From Antedon mediterranea (lineage: Eukaryota > Echinodermata > Crinoidea > Comatulida > Antedonidae): a stretch of DNA of 64,000 bases. Below the pieces are notes generated by a model that was given only the letters and a program-made list of their open reading frames with translations, ran no database searches and had not been told where the DNA came from. A program made the translations under genes and the position numbers. This document shows, piece after piece, positions 1-14,300 of this stretch (position 1 is the stretch's first letter; each line of letters starts with the position of its first letter). Location of the stretch: assembly GCF_964355755.1 (NCBI RefSeq), contig NC_092672.1:8864001-8928000 (forward strand), given 5' to 3'.

Positions 1-3000
1 CATTAGTGACGTCATGTTATGCTACATATTGTAAATTGACAAAATGACATCATTATAGGTCACCCGTTTCTGCATTCAAAGTGTCAAATTTTAGCAGCCA
101 TAAAAAAATATTTTTTTTTATTGTGTGACATTATACTCATGATTTAAACAATACGACTGTATGCAAAATTAAACAAAAAATTAAAGTATGAACAATAGAT
201 CACTTGAGCTGTTAAGGTTACACTTTTCAGACCAAACATAGTGTTCCTTGGGTGTTTCTTGAATAGAGGTTAGTCATTAATTTTAAAACAGCCCCAAGTT
301 TGTTTCACGTGAAATTGTCCTATTAGGTGTAACTGAATATGGGTTAGCCGTATTGTGATAAGACATATTTCACTCAGTAATTTCATAAAAAAGTGTCCAG
401 ACGTACAGTATACCCCTGAATAGCGGTGTGGTAAGAAGGTGTAGGTCTATATGAAACTGGTAGTGATCAATCTCATTCATTTGCTTATTAATGAATTAAA
501 TGTGGAAAAACATTAGTATAGTTGCATAGAAGTATTTTAATCTAAAATTTAGTTTGAATACAATGTAATGAGTCTCTTTTTATCTAAATTCTATGACATT
601 TAGCGTATCGATTTCTTCATCAAGTTATACTGTACAATTACGAATTACAAATGCCTTAGTGTTTTGTTTAAATATATACGGTCATTATTTACTACATAAT
701 ACAGTAGAAACTCTACCTTAGGACACTGTACCATTATTCAGGGGACACTTTTATTAAGAGGACATGTCCCCTATTAAGGACCATTTCCTTAAAAACAGGA
801 GACAATACATAATGTTAAAATTATACTGCAACCCCTTACTCACAGGACACTTCTATTTAAGAGGATAATTGTGATTGTTATGATGTCCCCCTAATATAGG
901 TTCTATCGTATAGATAAGTTAAGCTATAGGCCTAAGATCACTCAACTGAAAATCAGTTAAAAATAAAAATACAATATACATGATTATATGAATAATATTT
1001 TACTGATTTAAGAGGAGATAGTTTACAAAAAAACGAAAAGAACAATTTGCAACATCAAAAGATCAATTTGGAGGCACAGAAGAAGAAGAAAAGCAACATG
1101 ACATTAATTATAGAAAGAAAATCTATCTTCGCAAACGATCTTAAAGCATTAGTATACATTTTGTGAGTGTGAAATATCTGTAATGCTTTTAGTCTGTAAA
1201 CTCGAGTATAGTAGTAATGTTGTTGTTTGGCGTATTTAAGGTTTAACATGATAATGCCAAAAGTTCAAGTTTGACAACAAATGTTGCTCGTCTTCACAGG
1301 TAACGCAATGTAGGTCTAGTTGTATTGTTATTGTGACAAATGCATTTATTTCCATATATCGTGTGTGCTACATTCCCCCGCCCCAAAACCCCACACGGAT
1401 AACTACGTAGAGCCTGAATTGAATAGTTTAACATTAACATGGTATCGACGGCTACATATCCACATCTGAGAGAGGACGCGGGTCATGCTACCATACAGCA
1501 CAAATAACATTCAGGGATGAAATTTGAACACAGCCGACAAAATAATGACCTTGTCTGTTGAATTTTCTGTTCAATGATAATTAATAACATTGATGTTATT
1601 TCAATAAATTCAAATAAACAAAATAAATTGCGTAAACGGGATACTATACTTGTTTGTGGTTCATGCTATTTTTCCAGAATATGTAAAATAAGATTTAGTT
1701 AATTCACATTAAGTAAAAGTGAATTTCTGCTTGTATTTTGGTTACCGTTTATTAAGTTTTAGTTTAAATGAACACCATCAATATTTGTACCAAAAAAAAA
1801 AGGGAAAATTGTATAAGCTATTAAACAAGGTAAATATATTGCAGAAGAATTGACTAATATCACAATTAAGTAATACTCAGGATTTTTTGCAGAAATCTTG
1901 AATTTAGTGAAAGCGTTTTGTTCTTTTAGAATAGAACTTACATTTCTCTAAATTAGATTAGCTAATTTTACAAGTTAATTCAATACAACTAGTAATTTAC
2001 ATTCACTCAAGAAATGATACCGTTTTAATGCTAAGTTGTACATTAAAGGCCAATGGTAGCAAAATGTCTTTTTAAAGATTCTACGAAAAATCAAAATAAT
2101 ATTAAAAGATAGATCGAAGTAATAAATAAATCAATCACTATAAATATTTAGTTTTATAAACATTGGTTTTAAAATATTCATTTTGGGTTAGACTAAAATA
2201 AACCATCAGAGTGAAATATAATTGTCATAAAAATAATTGATTGTTAAAAAATGTCTCGCTGTAAAACTTAAAGGAAGAAAATGCACCTGCCCTAATGGTT
2301 GATTTAACTTTTAAAACAAACATTTTCTTTACATTTAGACTGAACATAATTCAATAGATTAGTTTCAAATTTTTTAAACTGAAACTTTATATTCAAATAG
2401 TAATCTTTTGATTGACAGATATTGGAATTGGCGGGAAACCACAAAAGAATGAAAAATCAGACGACAGTAAATGTAACATTAACTCACATGAAATCAATAT
2501 CACTATTTGGTACAATCGCGTTGGTTTTAGAATGATACTTTACTGGATATATACAAGAACAATGGTAAATGCACCCATGATGATTTATAGGAATTCAAAG
2601 TCCGGACCTATTACGGGGATTAAAACAGCTCTAACTGAACGTCAAATTCACTCTTTTATACGGACTCTTAATGTTGCTAATTTGCATTAAATAGTGCTAA
2701 CTAATAGACATAGGATAATTATAGTAGTTCATAATTAAGTATAATGGACACTCAGGCATCAAATGGCTTCAATGTCCATGGTGATTCTTGATACATGTTT
2801 AATGGTAATTAGAGCTTAAATTCTAGTTTTTCAAGAAACCCTGTTTACGAATAATAAGGGTAATTAGACTCAACGCAGCATCTTTTAAATGAACACGTCA
2901 GTGGAGTAAATATTTTAATTAAGTTAATTACGCTTCAAATTAAGTTCAGCAAATGTGTTACGGGTTCTATTTTTCCATTCACCTCTAATTAGGCTATTTA

Positions 3001-3660
3001 GCATCATTTGATGACGCTATAAATAGGACCATCAGAATGATAAATTATTGTATAAAATTAGATAATAATGTTGAAAAATAATGCTTTATAAATAGAATAT
3101 TTTAGTAGCAGTTATGTAAACAAAATGTTACATTAGTTATGGTGGGATTGAGAACATTATGTTGTTTAAAAGAATTTTATTTTATGATATTTCAACAATC
3201 ACATTCACAGGATTATCATGAACTCCGCACGATTCCATAAATACATGTTTGCAAATACCGTTTATGAATCTTTTTAAGGACATTCAAGCGAATTATTTCA
3301 CTGATCCTTTTCAAAGTTGGCAATCATATTTACACGACAAACTTATTGAAAGATGCTCTACATAAAGACATTTTTTTTGGGGTTGAGTGTTTTGTTTTGT
3401 TTTTCACGATGAACATTTTATTTACCCATTCACATTTAGGTTAGGTAGAAACCCTTAGCATTTCAAAATTCTCTTATCTAAGCTAATACCACACACGGGA
3501 CATATTTATTGAATAACATATTGGATATTTAATTAAAGTGTATTTTAGGGAAACATTTAGCTTAAGTGTTATTGGTGAATATGGTGAATACGGCGACTGG
3601 TACAGGATCTGAACACAGTACCATGGAATCAAACAAAGTATACAATATTCGGTTACTTAC
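1..3660. other. Intron of the NOS gene (downstream of coding exon 1)
   Basis: AT-rich sequence with no exon I could recognise. I looked on the minus strand for the conserved start of the NOS oxygenase domain and found nothing convincing. A consensus CRE octamer TGACGTCA lies at 7-14. A stretch at 710-905, with repeated GGACAC and TTAAGAGGA words, looks like a dispersed repeat; a similar opening (GTAGAAACCCTA) recurs near 45690. The 92-codon plus-strand open frame at 2412-2690 resembles no family I know and is probably chance. Confidence 0.6.
710..905. repeat. Probable dispersed repeat with GGACAC / TTAAGAGGA words
   Basis: The block opens GTAGAAACTCTACC and then alternates GGACAC words with TTAAGAGGA and CCTATTAAGGA. 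A diverged relative appears at 45690-45895, opening GTAGAAACCCTA and carrying GGAAACACC. No terminal repeats or target duplication could be fixed, so class and borders are uncertain. Confidence 0.35.
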
Positions 3661-5109
3661 CACATAACTTTTCTGATGTAGAGTATCATTAAATTGTTTG
3701 CCGTCTGTATAATTTTGAAGTTTCACAAATCTTCGACCAGGACTACTATGCGGTGTTGCCTTTTGGGTGGATTCGGTTACTGCTGCACTTGAATTCATAA
3801 CCGTCAGTGGGACAGTTTGAGCAGAACTATCCGCCTTTAGAATTTCGGCAACAGGACACTTTGGTTTGTTTTCAACGGCGTCATTTTCTGCACGTATACT
3901 TTCTTTTTCTGCTTTTTTCAAGCTGTTATTATCATCTCCAGTTATGTTTGCGCTGGTTGTTGTATTATAAATTTCTCTCTCGGTTTTGAAATCTTCAGTG
4001 TCAGTAATCCGTCCGTTTTCAAAACTTTCTAATTCAACTCTTTTTTCTGAAACTTGAAGATCCTTAGGTCGACAGCAAAGCAAGCCGTTCATCTGTGGTG
4101 GTTGTTCAGGGTGTTTGGTATTTTCAATCTGGGTGGTTTGACATCCTCCACTTTCTGTGTTACACATTTCTGTTCCATGACATCTAGTGATGGTTTCGTT
4201 GTCAAATTGGCTAGAATTGTCATTTGGAACTATAACCTGTTCTGGCCACTGTAGTCCTTTAGAGTTTTCAATGACATTGGAAACACGTTCAGACGATGGA
4301 GATAACACCATTTCATCTTCGTCTGGATACAACATATTGCCATAGATGTCTTCATGAACTGGTACTTCGTAGATTTCACGTGGAACAACACCATTCCAAG
4401 CAAGTACAGTTTCCGTATCTCGATCGGCATAACCATCATAAAATTCGTCTGCACGAGGTCTCCATCGGACAGGGCTTGATATTCGTCTTCGAACTGGTGA
4501 CTGACTGGAAAATCGACGACGTGGGTTCCGCAAAGGACTAGCATGTGGGGATGATGTGGTTCGATAGTGCAATCCAACAGGAGAATTAGCTGATCTATTT
4601 GTTGGAGAGTTACCATTCTCTATTCCTGTAGGATAATTTCTCGACCATGTATTTATTTTGATACCTTTATCATCTAATGTTCCATTTTGATGATTTTTTG
4701 AAGACTGTACCGATATATCACTAATCTTTCTGGTTGGTGTAGTACCGGATTCAATTGAATCAGTATAGCGAATAACTCGAATCGCACCATCAGTACCAAC
4801 GACATTCTCAATACGAGTTATGTACCCATCTGGTCCTCGCAAAACGAGAACACACGGAGATCCATAAGGAACGCTTCTAAGAACTTCCAAAGCGGTATTA
4901 TATGGAATATCGACTAAATGAACACCATTTACTGCAATTAAAATATCACCAATGTGCATTAATCCAGACTGCTCTGCAGCACCTCCTCTTACGAGATCAG
5001 AGACGACAAGCGGTGGGTTGGTTTTCCGTTTACGCACTAGAAATCCAAGACCGAAAGGATGCCGTTTAACAAGCCGAACAGAAAACGTATTCTTTTCGTT
5101 TTCACTCAT
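3661..5109 (-). CDS. NOS1: Nitric oxide synthase, neuronal type: first coding exon (PDZ domain plus linker), partial gene
   Basis: NOS converts L-arginine to citrulline and nitric oxide. Only the N-terminal 483 residues are here. Residues about 10-92 form a PDZ domain whose carboxylate-binding loop is GLGF (20-23), followed by RGGAAEQSGL and a GDILIAVNG strand. This is the arrangement of the vertebrate nNOS PDZ, which anchors the enzyme to PSD-95 and syntrophin-type partners. The exon ends with RRFVKLQNYTDGKQFNDTL, matching the nNOS segment just before the oxygenase domain. The ATG at 5109 is the first methionine before the PDZ. The exon ends in phase 0 at a strong donor (GTAAGT reading down from 3660). 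The linker of about 390 residues is longer than in the human protein and rich in Ser-Pro and Arg around residues 167-217. Heme, flavin and NADPH domains must lie left of the window; I did not find the next exon in 1-3660. Identity is very likely; the symbol follows the vertebrate PDZ-bearing paralogue. Confidence 0.93.
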
Positions 5110-5341
5110 GGTAAATTTAAAGCTTCAAATTTAGAATTAAAAAACTCGTTGCTTATCTACCAGTTCTTTCCCGTTCACAATCAACTATCATCGCGATAAA
5201 CAGTTGCTAATAATCTTTTCTCCTAACTTTCTCAACTGTCTTAGAACTCGACAACTTGCACACTCGACAGTTGTTGTGTAAATGAAGAAGAAATTTCAGA
5301 GTGCGCTCTCACAGATGAAAATTAGAAGCGTGGTAACTTAC

Positions 5342-5420
5342 ACGACGTCAATATTCGTGGGGAAATTTCTCCGACCATCAGATATCGATCGTTTTTGCAA
5401 CATTCTACTGAAAACTTATC
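5342..5420 (-). other. Possible 5' UTR exon of the NOS gene
   Basis: Reading the minus strand, a consensus splice donor GTAAGTTAC starts at 5341. An acceptor-like AAATTTGAAG ends at 5123, 13 bases before the NOS start codon. Together they would excise about 220 bp and join a leader exon whose 3' end is 5342 to the coding exon. The upstream end at 5420 is a guess, and no TATA box or initiator was convincing. This is inference only; RNA reads would decide. Confidence 0.25.
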
Positions 5421-5422
5421 CA

Positions 5423-8400
5423 AGTGATGCATGACAAGCTGAATCATCTACTCATATGAAATAATATGAGCTTAATTACTCTCCAAAGAGATCTGAAAAT
5501 GTGAATAGACAGGATTATGAGAACAGAAAAATGAAATCAATGAATATCTATTGGTGGCGCTATTTCTTAATAAAGGCACTGTAAATAATTACACACACAG
5601 TGAATTGTGAACAGACAGTACAGGCGGGTTAATACTGATGTTTTAATTGTTATTAGGATATCAACATTTTTAAAAAGTTGACTGCTTTAAGGGATGAGAT
5701 TGTGATCTCACTTTCACATCGTATTTCTTAATAGTAGTGTGCAGTGTCTCCCCTTTGTAAGAGGTGTTCCGTATTTTCATTTCATTTGCTTCTATCGACA
5801 CGACACAGTAGAATGTGTTACTAACGACTACAGGTCTATCAAGTCGCTGATTACTGCTTTCAATATTAAGACGCCTAAACGCTATATGTTTTTACAAATT
5901 TAAATGATATCACAAAACTATTTAAACTTAGTACAATATCCAAAAAAGAATATAAACGCCCTCCCTTGATATTACCTTTGGTGAAATTGATTTGAAATGC
6001 TAACTATGTAGGCGTTATTGATCACCGAACAGACAACATAAAGCTGAATTGTGATGTTGTTTAACGAGAATTTAATGCCAATGGTAGGGATATGGTATTG
6101 ATTGTGTTTAAGAAAGATAAACATAGGCTTGTTAGATAAAATACTTAACGGATGGACATGGGTCAAAGTTCAAGATTCAATATATTTAAATAAAAAAATT
6201 TGCGAGGCTTCGTTTGGTACATTATCACAAAACAATAGGAAATTTGAAATTGTTTCTTTCAATAATTAAAGCTATCATATCAGAATAAAAGATATTAGCA
6301 TGTTCATCATAAGAATAGCACCTGTCTATGAATAAAAAAATAAACACTTTAAGCAGGAGAGAAAGTTACCGAAATAACTCCACCAAAAAAAAAACTGTTT
6401 TGCATTATATTTTAGGCTACTTTCTTTACACTTCTTTAATGTGCACCGTTTTTTTATTTTAGACGGAAAAATATCAGATACACTTGTTCGAGTTTCAACT
6501 CGTTTTTTTAAGGTTTAAAACAAATCAAATTGCTACATGTCAAATGTTAAAATCTCTTATATACACTTCATTTTATTAATGCATGTCATACATCAATATG
6601 TAAACTAAATCATTAACACTGTTCCGATACATTTAAAAGTGGAAAACCGAAACGAACCGGAGGTGAGCGTTCCGTTGCCGGGATACCGATGTGTGTTGTG
6701 ATTTCAGGAATTAACCAAACGCATAATACACACTCTTTAATGATTGTTTGAGGTCAGAACAAACACCATATGTAATATCAAGACTAATATTATAAGTCAC
6801 GATGAAGAATCATTTAATTAATATGTCTCAAACTTGACGTAATTGTTTCTCCATAGAGATTGGAATCCCGTCGTAACGGTCATTGAACATTGAGTGCACG
6901 GTAAACGTGTGTGGTGGCCTTTACCCATATTACCCATAACTTGTAATACTTCAACGATAGGTCTATATTTAGGAGGATTTCAAAACCTTAAGACAATTAG
7001 GGTAGACAAATATGAGCAGAATGTTTGTATCATGATTATGAAAAAGTTAGGTCAATTAACTCAAAGCAATAGAGTTTTTTTGTTTGGTAAATACCTGTTA
7101 ATGAATGGTCCTGTTGTTTAGAGAGCCTACTCTATTGTTAACTTCCTCCATTGACAGATGATTATCTAGTCAGATTATTTCTCACTTGTTAATGGCTATA
7201 TTAGTCCTAATTAGATTTAGTCATGGAGTAGTGTAACAGTTTTGACTAATCCACTGTTTTTTATTGTTTATTATTCTTGTATTATTTATCTTGCTATTAT
7301 TGAATATTATGTTATATTGAATTGAGTTGGTAGTTCTGACGTAGTATATAATAGAGTGAGCGAGTGGAACTACAGTAATCGATTACAACTTCACCTTTTT
7401 GCAAAACATTTTCTCAGTACATAAAATTACGTCATTTATATTTAATCACCTCAGTGTGAACGTAGTTTTAAAATACCATCCGTATCCGACAACGAAATAT
7501 TACCAACACTAAAAAACACTGTAATATTGTTATGTTTTAAAAGTAAAATACATTCAACTTTCCGACTTCTTCCAACGATACAAGTTGTACGCGGCATTAG
7601 GTAAACAGTGCATGTGTTTTATTGGTTAATGTTGTATTATGTGCTGTTTAAAATTAGTTCTATTGTACTGTAAAATTATATTTAATGATTTTATGTACGA
7701 CACCCTTAAGCTGGTAAATGTTTTTAAAAACCCGTAGTAGTTTATAACTTTTACTCCGCTAACTCCGCTGTTAGTCTATCTCACGCCTAGACCATTAAAT
7801 TATGGAAGAAATGGATTAATATTGAATAACAGTATAATTGTGCTATAACAAAACAATTGCAATAGGTACAAGCGTGATTGTGCTTTTCAACTATGTACCT
7901 GCTCGTTAAATAGAACAATCAATTTAATTTATGAAAATATTCTCCACATCTCAAAAACATTCATTATTTGTATAAGATTCAAGCTAGATATTAATCATGT
8001 ACTGACAAATCCAACATGAAGATTAGGCTTGTGTGTTCTAAAACGCGTCAATATGCATTCGTCGAAATGATTTCTAAACAACGCTGAAGAGCTACTATAA
8101 GTTTGTTTTTTAAAACATCTTATTGTAGACTTGCTTTAGTATCAGAAAAGCTGACAAGGGCACTGGATGAAATGAACAAGTAGAGCAAGACGAGTTATGT
8201 CCGTTTTTATTATAATAATAACAAAGACATTATTGAATTTGATCTTTTACACGCTTCAAAACTAGTTACACGTACTTCTTTGAAATGAAATAGAACGAAA
8301 ATCATACAAAAACACACGATATCAGCTGATGGAATTTCAACAGAGAATCAATTACAGAAAAAAGGGCGTGACAGATTATTGATGGAACGAGGCCGCGGCC

Positions 8401-11391
8401 CAAAATTGGGCAAGAGAACAATATGAACAAGATCCCGGTATGTTTTTAAAGATCAATCGAAATTAAATTTCTTCTTAACAATAATTGTCCTATTCCAATC
8501 TTTGAAGAAATTGGTATATGTCTATTGACTAAAATTACGATACTTGTACTTTGGACACAACACTGTTGTATTACACAAGGAAAGGAGGAGCACAATTGTT
8601 CTTTTCTCTTTTTTTTCATAGGCCTAGGTCGTATTTGCTCGTAGTCAGGGATGTGGGTTTGACCGCATAGACGTGTCATTATCTCGTTCATCAACTCACT
8701 ACAATATTAATAACTCTCATCATTCACCATAATCGGTGTGTTTACAACAAAAGCCGTGGAAGCGTAGACGTGTTTACACAGCTTTTTATTATGCTAACAT
8801 ATGAAACTCTATATCGAATACTTTATCGATAATGAAATGTATTGATCGCAGAAGGTTTGATGCTGATTAAATTAAGACGATGCTTACTATGGTAAGTAGG
8901 TTCGAGCAAGCAGACGTGTGACTGTAAGTCACCTCGATAATTGTTGGCGGGTTTCTGGTATAATTTACAACGTCACATTCCACAATTAATTATCAATCTC
9001 AAGAAATAGTCGAACATGTAATGTGTGTCGTGGGTAAATCATGGAGAAATTAACTCATCAATAATGACAAGAAGAAAACATTCACAAGTTATAGGCTAAT
9101 AACATCTGAATTGAAATTGAGTTTCTTGGAGCGTTTTGAAGTTTGGTAAAAATAAAATTCGGTTCGATACACGAAAAGTTTGAAACTAAGCCAGAATAAG
9201 CGTCATATCAAAGCGCAGCTCGCTGCTACTAGACTCAATTTCAAGTTTATGTATATTATTTCGTAACAACTTCTAAAACAAATATGAACTATAAAGTAGG
9301 GCTATGTATGTATTTGGTAACAACTTCTAAAACAAGTATGAACTAAATCTTAGGCCTAATACTTTGTCCAATTATTATTTTTCATAGTATGACGTAAATT
9401 TGAGGACTTTGTAAAGTATTTTGAACTTGGTAACTTGTTTTCTTACGATGGAGGTTAAATCTACTCTAATCTACAACACATTAACGGAACACCTATTAAC
9501 TAACCGTTGAGGAGGAACGAAGCGATTTTCCAATCTCGGTGGTTTACATCTATAAATAATTCAATTAGTTTCGCCAAACGTGTCTCATTTACCACTATTC
9601 GTTCACAGTGCTTCCAATGAGAGCTATTTAACCGAAATGACATTAATAGTGGAGATATTTTCGTCTGTAGAGTACAGGATTTGAAAGATTGGGAATGAAA
9701 TTAATTAGTATCTGGCTTTGTAGAGCTGAGTATATCCTTCGACAAATTTCATAATTTTAAATAATAAATTAAAAAATTATAGAAATATATCATTACATAA
9801 CCGAAGCCAAAGTTTGTCGCGTTGCATTACACAAGTTCAAATGTTGATAAAAGCGTAACGGTTTCTGTACGCGAATTAAGTGGCTTTCTGCACATGCGCA
9901 TCATGTAGATTTCAGTATCACGCTCATGACGCGTGTTTTAAGCGCATACAGTACACGCGAAATGAAGGGGTTTTCTGTACATTAAGTGTATTTAAGTGTA
10001 GCACGGAATAGTGTCGAAAATGATTTCGGATGTTTTTGTATTATTTTTCAATAAGGCTATCACTCATTAGATTACACTTATTTAATGGGCTCTCATCCTT
10101 AGATATCACCATAACTTAACTAAAGCAAGTAGGAGTGATTGATTGTTTCTGACGGGCCTTCTTATTTTCGGTGCTTAAAGCAGTCATTCTACCAATTTTC
10201 ATACACATTATATTATAATCAATCACAAGGTGTACGTGCATCACCATAGCACTTGTCTATTAATTATACACAAACTGATTGGCTCCGAATGGTAGAGTTT
10301 AATAATCTAGCTTTTATTCGCCTATACCGTACTATGTTATGGGTCAAATTATTTATTTAGCAAATACATTCATAAATATTTAATTGCATTTGTTTAATCT
10401 CTATACAATTTACATTAAGAACAAACATTTTCAACAATCTCGTTCTTTTGTTTTTCTGCTCAGCAAAAACCAAGACAATTCGTTAGTTGCTAGTCTACCA
10501 AAACAATTACTTTAGAACAACTGATTAAACCAACTGGTAATTGTCTTCTATGATGTTGACTTCTATATATTCTCCTAAGGAGAAAACATGCATTTCAAAC
10601 AAACAGTTTTCAGTTGAAGATAAGAAAATAAAAATAAAATAATCTAACAAATTATATTTTTTGTTAAGTTCTTATATACCTTGGCAGAGATCCTGGCCTC
10701 CAACTACCGGCATGCGTGAATAAAGACTTTTAAATCGTTTTAGACATTAAACATAGACCTACATTAGTGAGTGATTGCAAACGAAAATGTGGTTCGTATC
10801 GTACTTAGATGAAAGTCACACAGAGTGACAAATGTCATTTACTGTTACAAGAGAGGACAAAATAAAGAAGATTAATTGAAGTTAACATTTTGTGGAAATT
10901 AAAAAGAAAAAAAAAGCAGAATATGCCAATTATGTGTCTGTACATGAATAAAGATAATAAATTATGACGTTATTTTAATGGAAATATGTCAATTGGTGTT
11001 AGAGTTAAACGAACAATTGTTTGTATTCGATTAAAACAGCATCGTACTAAAAACAAGTCCAAACATTTAATACGTCTATAACTCTCCTAAAAATACAATA
11101 GAACACACTATTAAAAGGGGAAACCTTCGTGATCCCAAAAAAAGGGCTTGTTGACATGTCCACTTTCTGTCTTTACACAATCAATGTTTTTACGGACAGG
11201 TACAAATGGAAAACAAGGTTAAGAACAATAATCATTTTATTTATAATCTGTTGCGTCATCCTTAAGAAGTTGGTGCTAAATATAATTTATTGCGTGCCTA
11301 AAGAGTAGATTAGTATAATACACTCAGCGAAGATAATTCAACGAATTACGAATGAATGCAGTCAGAGGAAAATATCATTACTACTTAGTTC
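5423..11391. other. Intergenic spacer upstream of NOS; no gene seen
   Basis: About 6 kb without a supportable gene. All open frames are short and have no recognisable domain or plausible exon borders. A local direct duplication of about 40 bp containing GTAACAACTTCTAAAACAA occurs at 9251-9290 and 9306-9345. Any NOS promoter on the minus strand should lie in the lower part of this interval, but I cannot place it. Confidence 0.5.
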
Positions 11392-14300
11392 ACATCGATC
11401 GTTCCACACTTACTGGCACATTTCTATCGTTCCACACCTACTGGCACATTTCTATCGTTCCACACTTACTGGCACATTTCTATCGTTCCACACTTACTGG
11501 CACATTTCTATCGTTCCACACTTACAGGCACATTTCTATCGTTCCACACTTACTGCCACATTTCTATTGTACCACACTTACTGCCACATTTCTATCGTTC
11601 CACACCTACTGCCACATTTCTATCGTACCACACTTATTGGCACATTTCTATCGTACCACACTTACTGGCACATTTCTATCGTTCCACACTTACTGGCACA
11701 TTTCTATCGTTCAACACTTACTGGCACATTTCTATCGTTCCATACTTACTGGCACATTTCTATCGTTCAACACTTACTGCCACATTTCTATCGTGCCACA
11801 TTTACTGGCACATTTCTATCGTTCCACACTTACTGCCACATTTCTATCGTACCACACTTACTGGCACATTTCTATCGTACCACACTTACTGCCACATTTC
11901 TATCGTTCCACACATACTGCCACATTTCTATCGTACCACACTTACTGGCACATTTTTATCGTTCCACAATTACTGGCACATTTCTATCGTTCCACACTTA
12001 CTGCCACATTTCTGTCGTTCCACACTTATTTGCACATTTCTATCGTTCCACACCTACTGCCACATTTCTATCGTTCCACACTTATTTGCACATTTCTATC
12101 GTTCCACACTTACTGGCACAGTTCTATCGTTCAACACTTACTGGCACATTTCTATCGTTCCACACTTACTGGCACAGTTCTATCGTTCCACACTTACTGC
12201 CACATTTCTATCGTACCACACTTACTGGCACATTTCTATCGTTCCACACTTACTGGCACATTTCTATCGTTCCACACTTACTGGCACATTTCTATCGTTC
12301 CACTCTTACTGCCACATTTCTATCGTTCCACAGTTACTGGCACAGTTCTATCGTTCCACACTTACTGGCACATTTCTATCGTTCCACACTTACTGGCACA
12401 TTTCTATCGTTCCACACTTACTGGCACATTTCTATCGTTCCACACTTACTGCCACATTTCTATCGTTCCACACTTACTGGCACAGTTCTATCGTTCCACA
12501 CTTACTGGCACATTTCTATCGTTCCACACTTACTGCCACATTTCTATCGTACCACACTTACTGGCACATTTCTATCGTTCCACACTTACTGGCACATTTC
12601 TATCGTTCCACACTTACTGCCACATTTCTATCGTTCCACACTTACTGGCACATTTCTATCGTTCCACACTTACTGCCACATTTCTATCGTTCCACACTTA
12701 CTGGCACAGTTCTATCGTTCCACACTTACTGGCACATTTCTATCGTTCCACACTTACTGCCACATTTCTATCGTACCACACTTACTGGCACATTTCTATC
12801 GTTCCACACTTACTGGCACAGTTCTATCGTTCCACACTTACTGCTACATTTCTATCGTACCACACTTACTGGCACATTTCTATCGTACCACACTTACTGC
12901 CACATTTCTATCGTTCCACACTTACTGCCACATTTCTATCGTACCACACTTACTGGCACATTTTTATCGTTCCACAATTACTGGCACATTTCTATCGTTC
13001 CACACTTACTGCCACATTTCTATTGTACCACACTTACTGCCACATTTCTATCGTTCCACACCTACTGCCACATTTCTATCGTACCACACTTATTGGCACA
13101 TTTCTATCGTTCCACACTTACTGGCACATTTCTTTCGTTCCACACTTACTGGCACATTTCTATCGTTCAACACTTACTGCCACATTTCTATCGTACCACA
13201 CTTACTGGCACATTTCTATCGTTCCACACTTACTGGCACATTTCTATCGTTCAACACTTACTGGCACATTTCTATCGTTCCATACTTACTGGCACATTTC
13301 TATCGTTCAACACTTACTGCCACATTTCTATCGTGCCACATTTACTGGCACATTTCTATCGTTCCACACTTACTGCCACATTTCTATCGTACCACACTTA
13401 CTGGCACATTTCTATCGTACCACACTTACTGCCACATTTCTATCGTTCCACACATACTGCCACATTTCTATCGTACCACACTTACTGGCACATTTTTATC
13501 GTTCCACAATTACTGGCACATTTCTATCGTTCCACACTTACTGCCACATTTCTGTCGTTCCACACTTATTTGCACATTTCTATCGTTCCACACCTACTGC
13601 CACATTTCTATCGTTCCACACTTATTTGCACATTTCTATCGTTCCACACTTACTGGCACAGTTCTATCGTTCAACACTTACTGGCACATTTCTATCGTTC
13701 CACACTTACTGGCACAGTTCTATCGTTCCACACTTACTGCCACATTTCTATCGTACCACACTTACTGGCACATTTCTATCGTTCCACACTTACTGGCACA
13801 TTTCTATCGTTCCACACTTACTGGCACATTTCTATCGTTCCACTCTTACTGCCACATTTCTATCGTTCCACAGTTACTGGCACAGTTCTATCGTTCCACA
13901 CTTACTGGCACATTTCTATCGTTCCACACTTACTGGCACATTTCTATCGTTCCACACTTACTGGCACATTTCTATCGTTCCACACTTACTGCCACATTTC
14001 TATCGTTCCACACTTACTGGCACAGTTCTATCGTTCCACACTTACTGGCACATTTCTATCGTTCCACACTTACTGCCACATTTCTATCGTACCACACTTA
14101 CTGGCACATTTCTATCGTTCCACACTTACTGGCACATTTCTATCGTTCCACACTTACTGCCACATTTCTATCGTTCCACACTTACTGGCACATTTCTATC
14201 GTTCCACACTTACTGCCACATTTCTATCGTTCCACACTTACTGGCACAGTTCTATCGTTCCACACTTACTGGCACATTTCTATCGTTCCACACTTACTGC

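Noticed and set aside
1370-1560. Next NOS exon in the left part of the window
   Set aside because: The minus-strand translation near here does not match the conserved start of the oxygenase domain and has no consistent splice borders.
3807-4541. Plus- and minus-strand open frames overlapping the NOS exon
   Set aside because: They lie in other frames of a clearly conserved coding exon and have no domain similarity.
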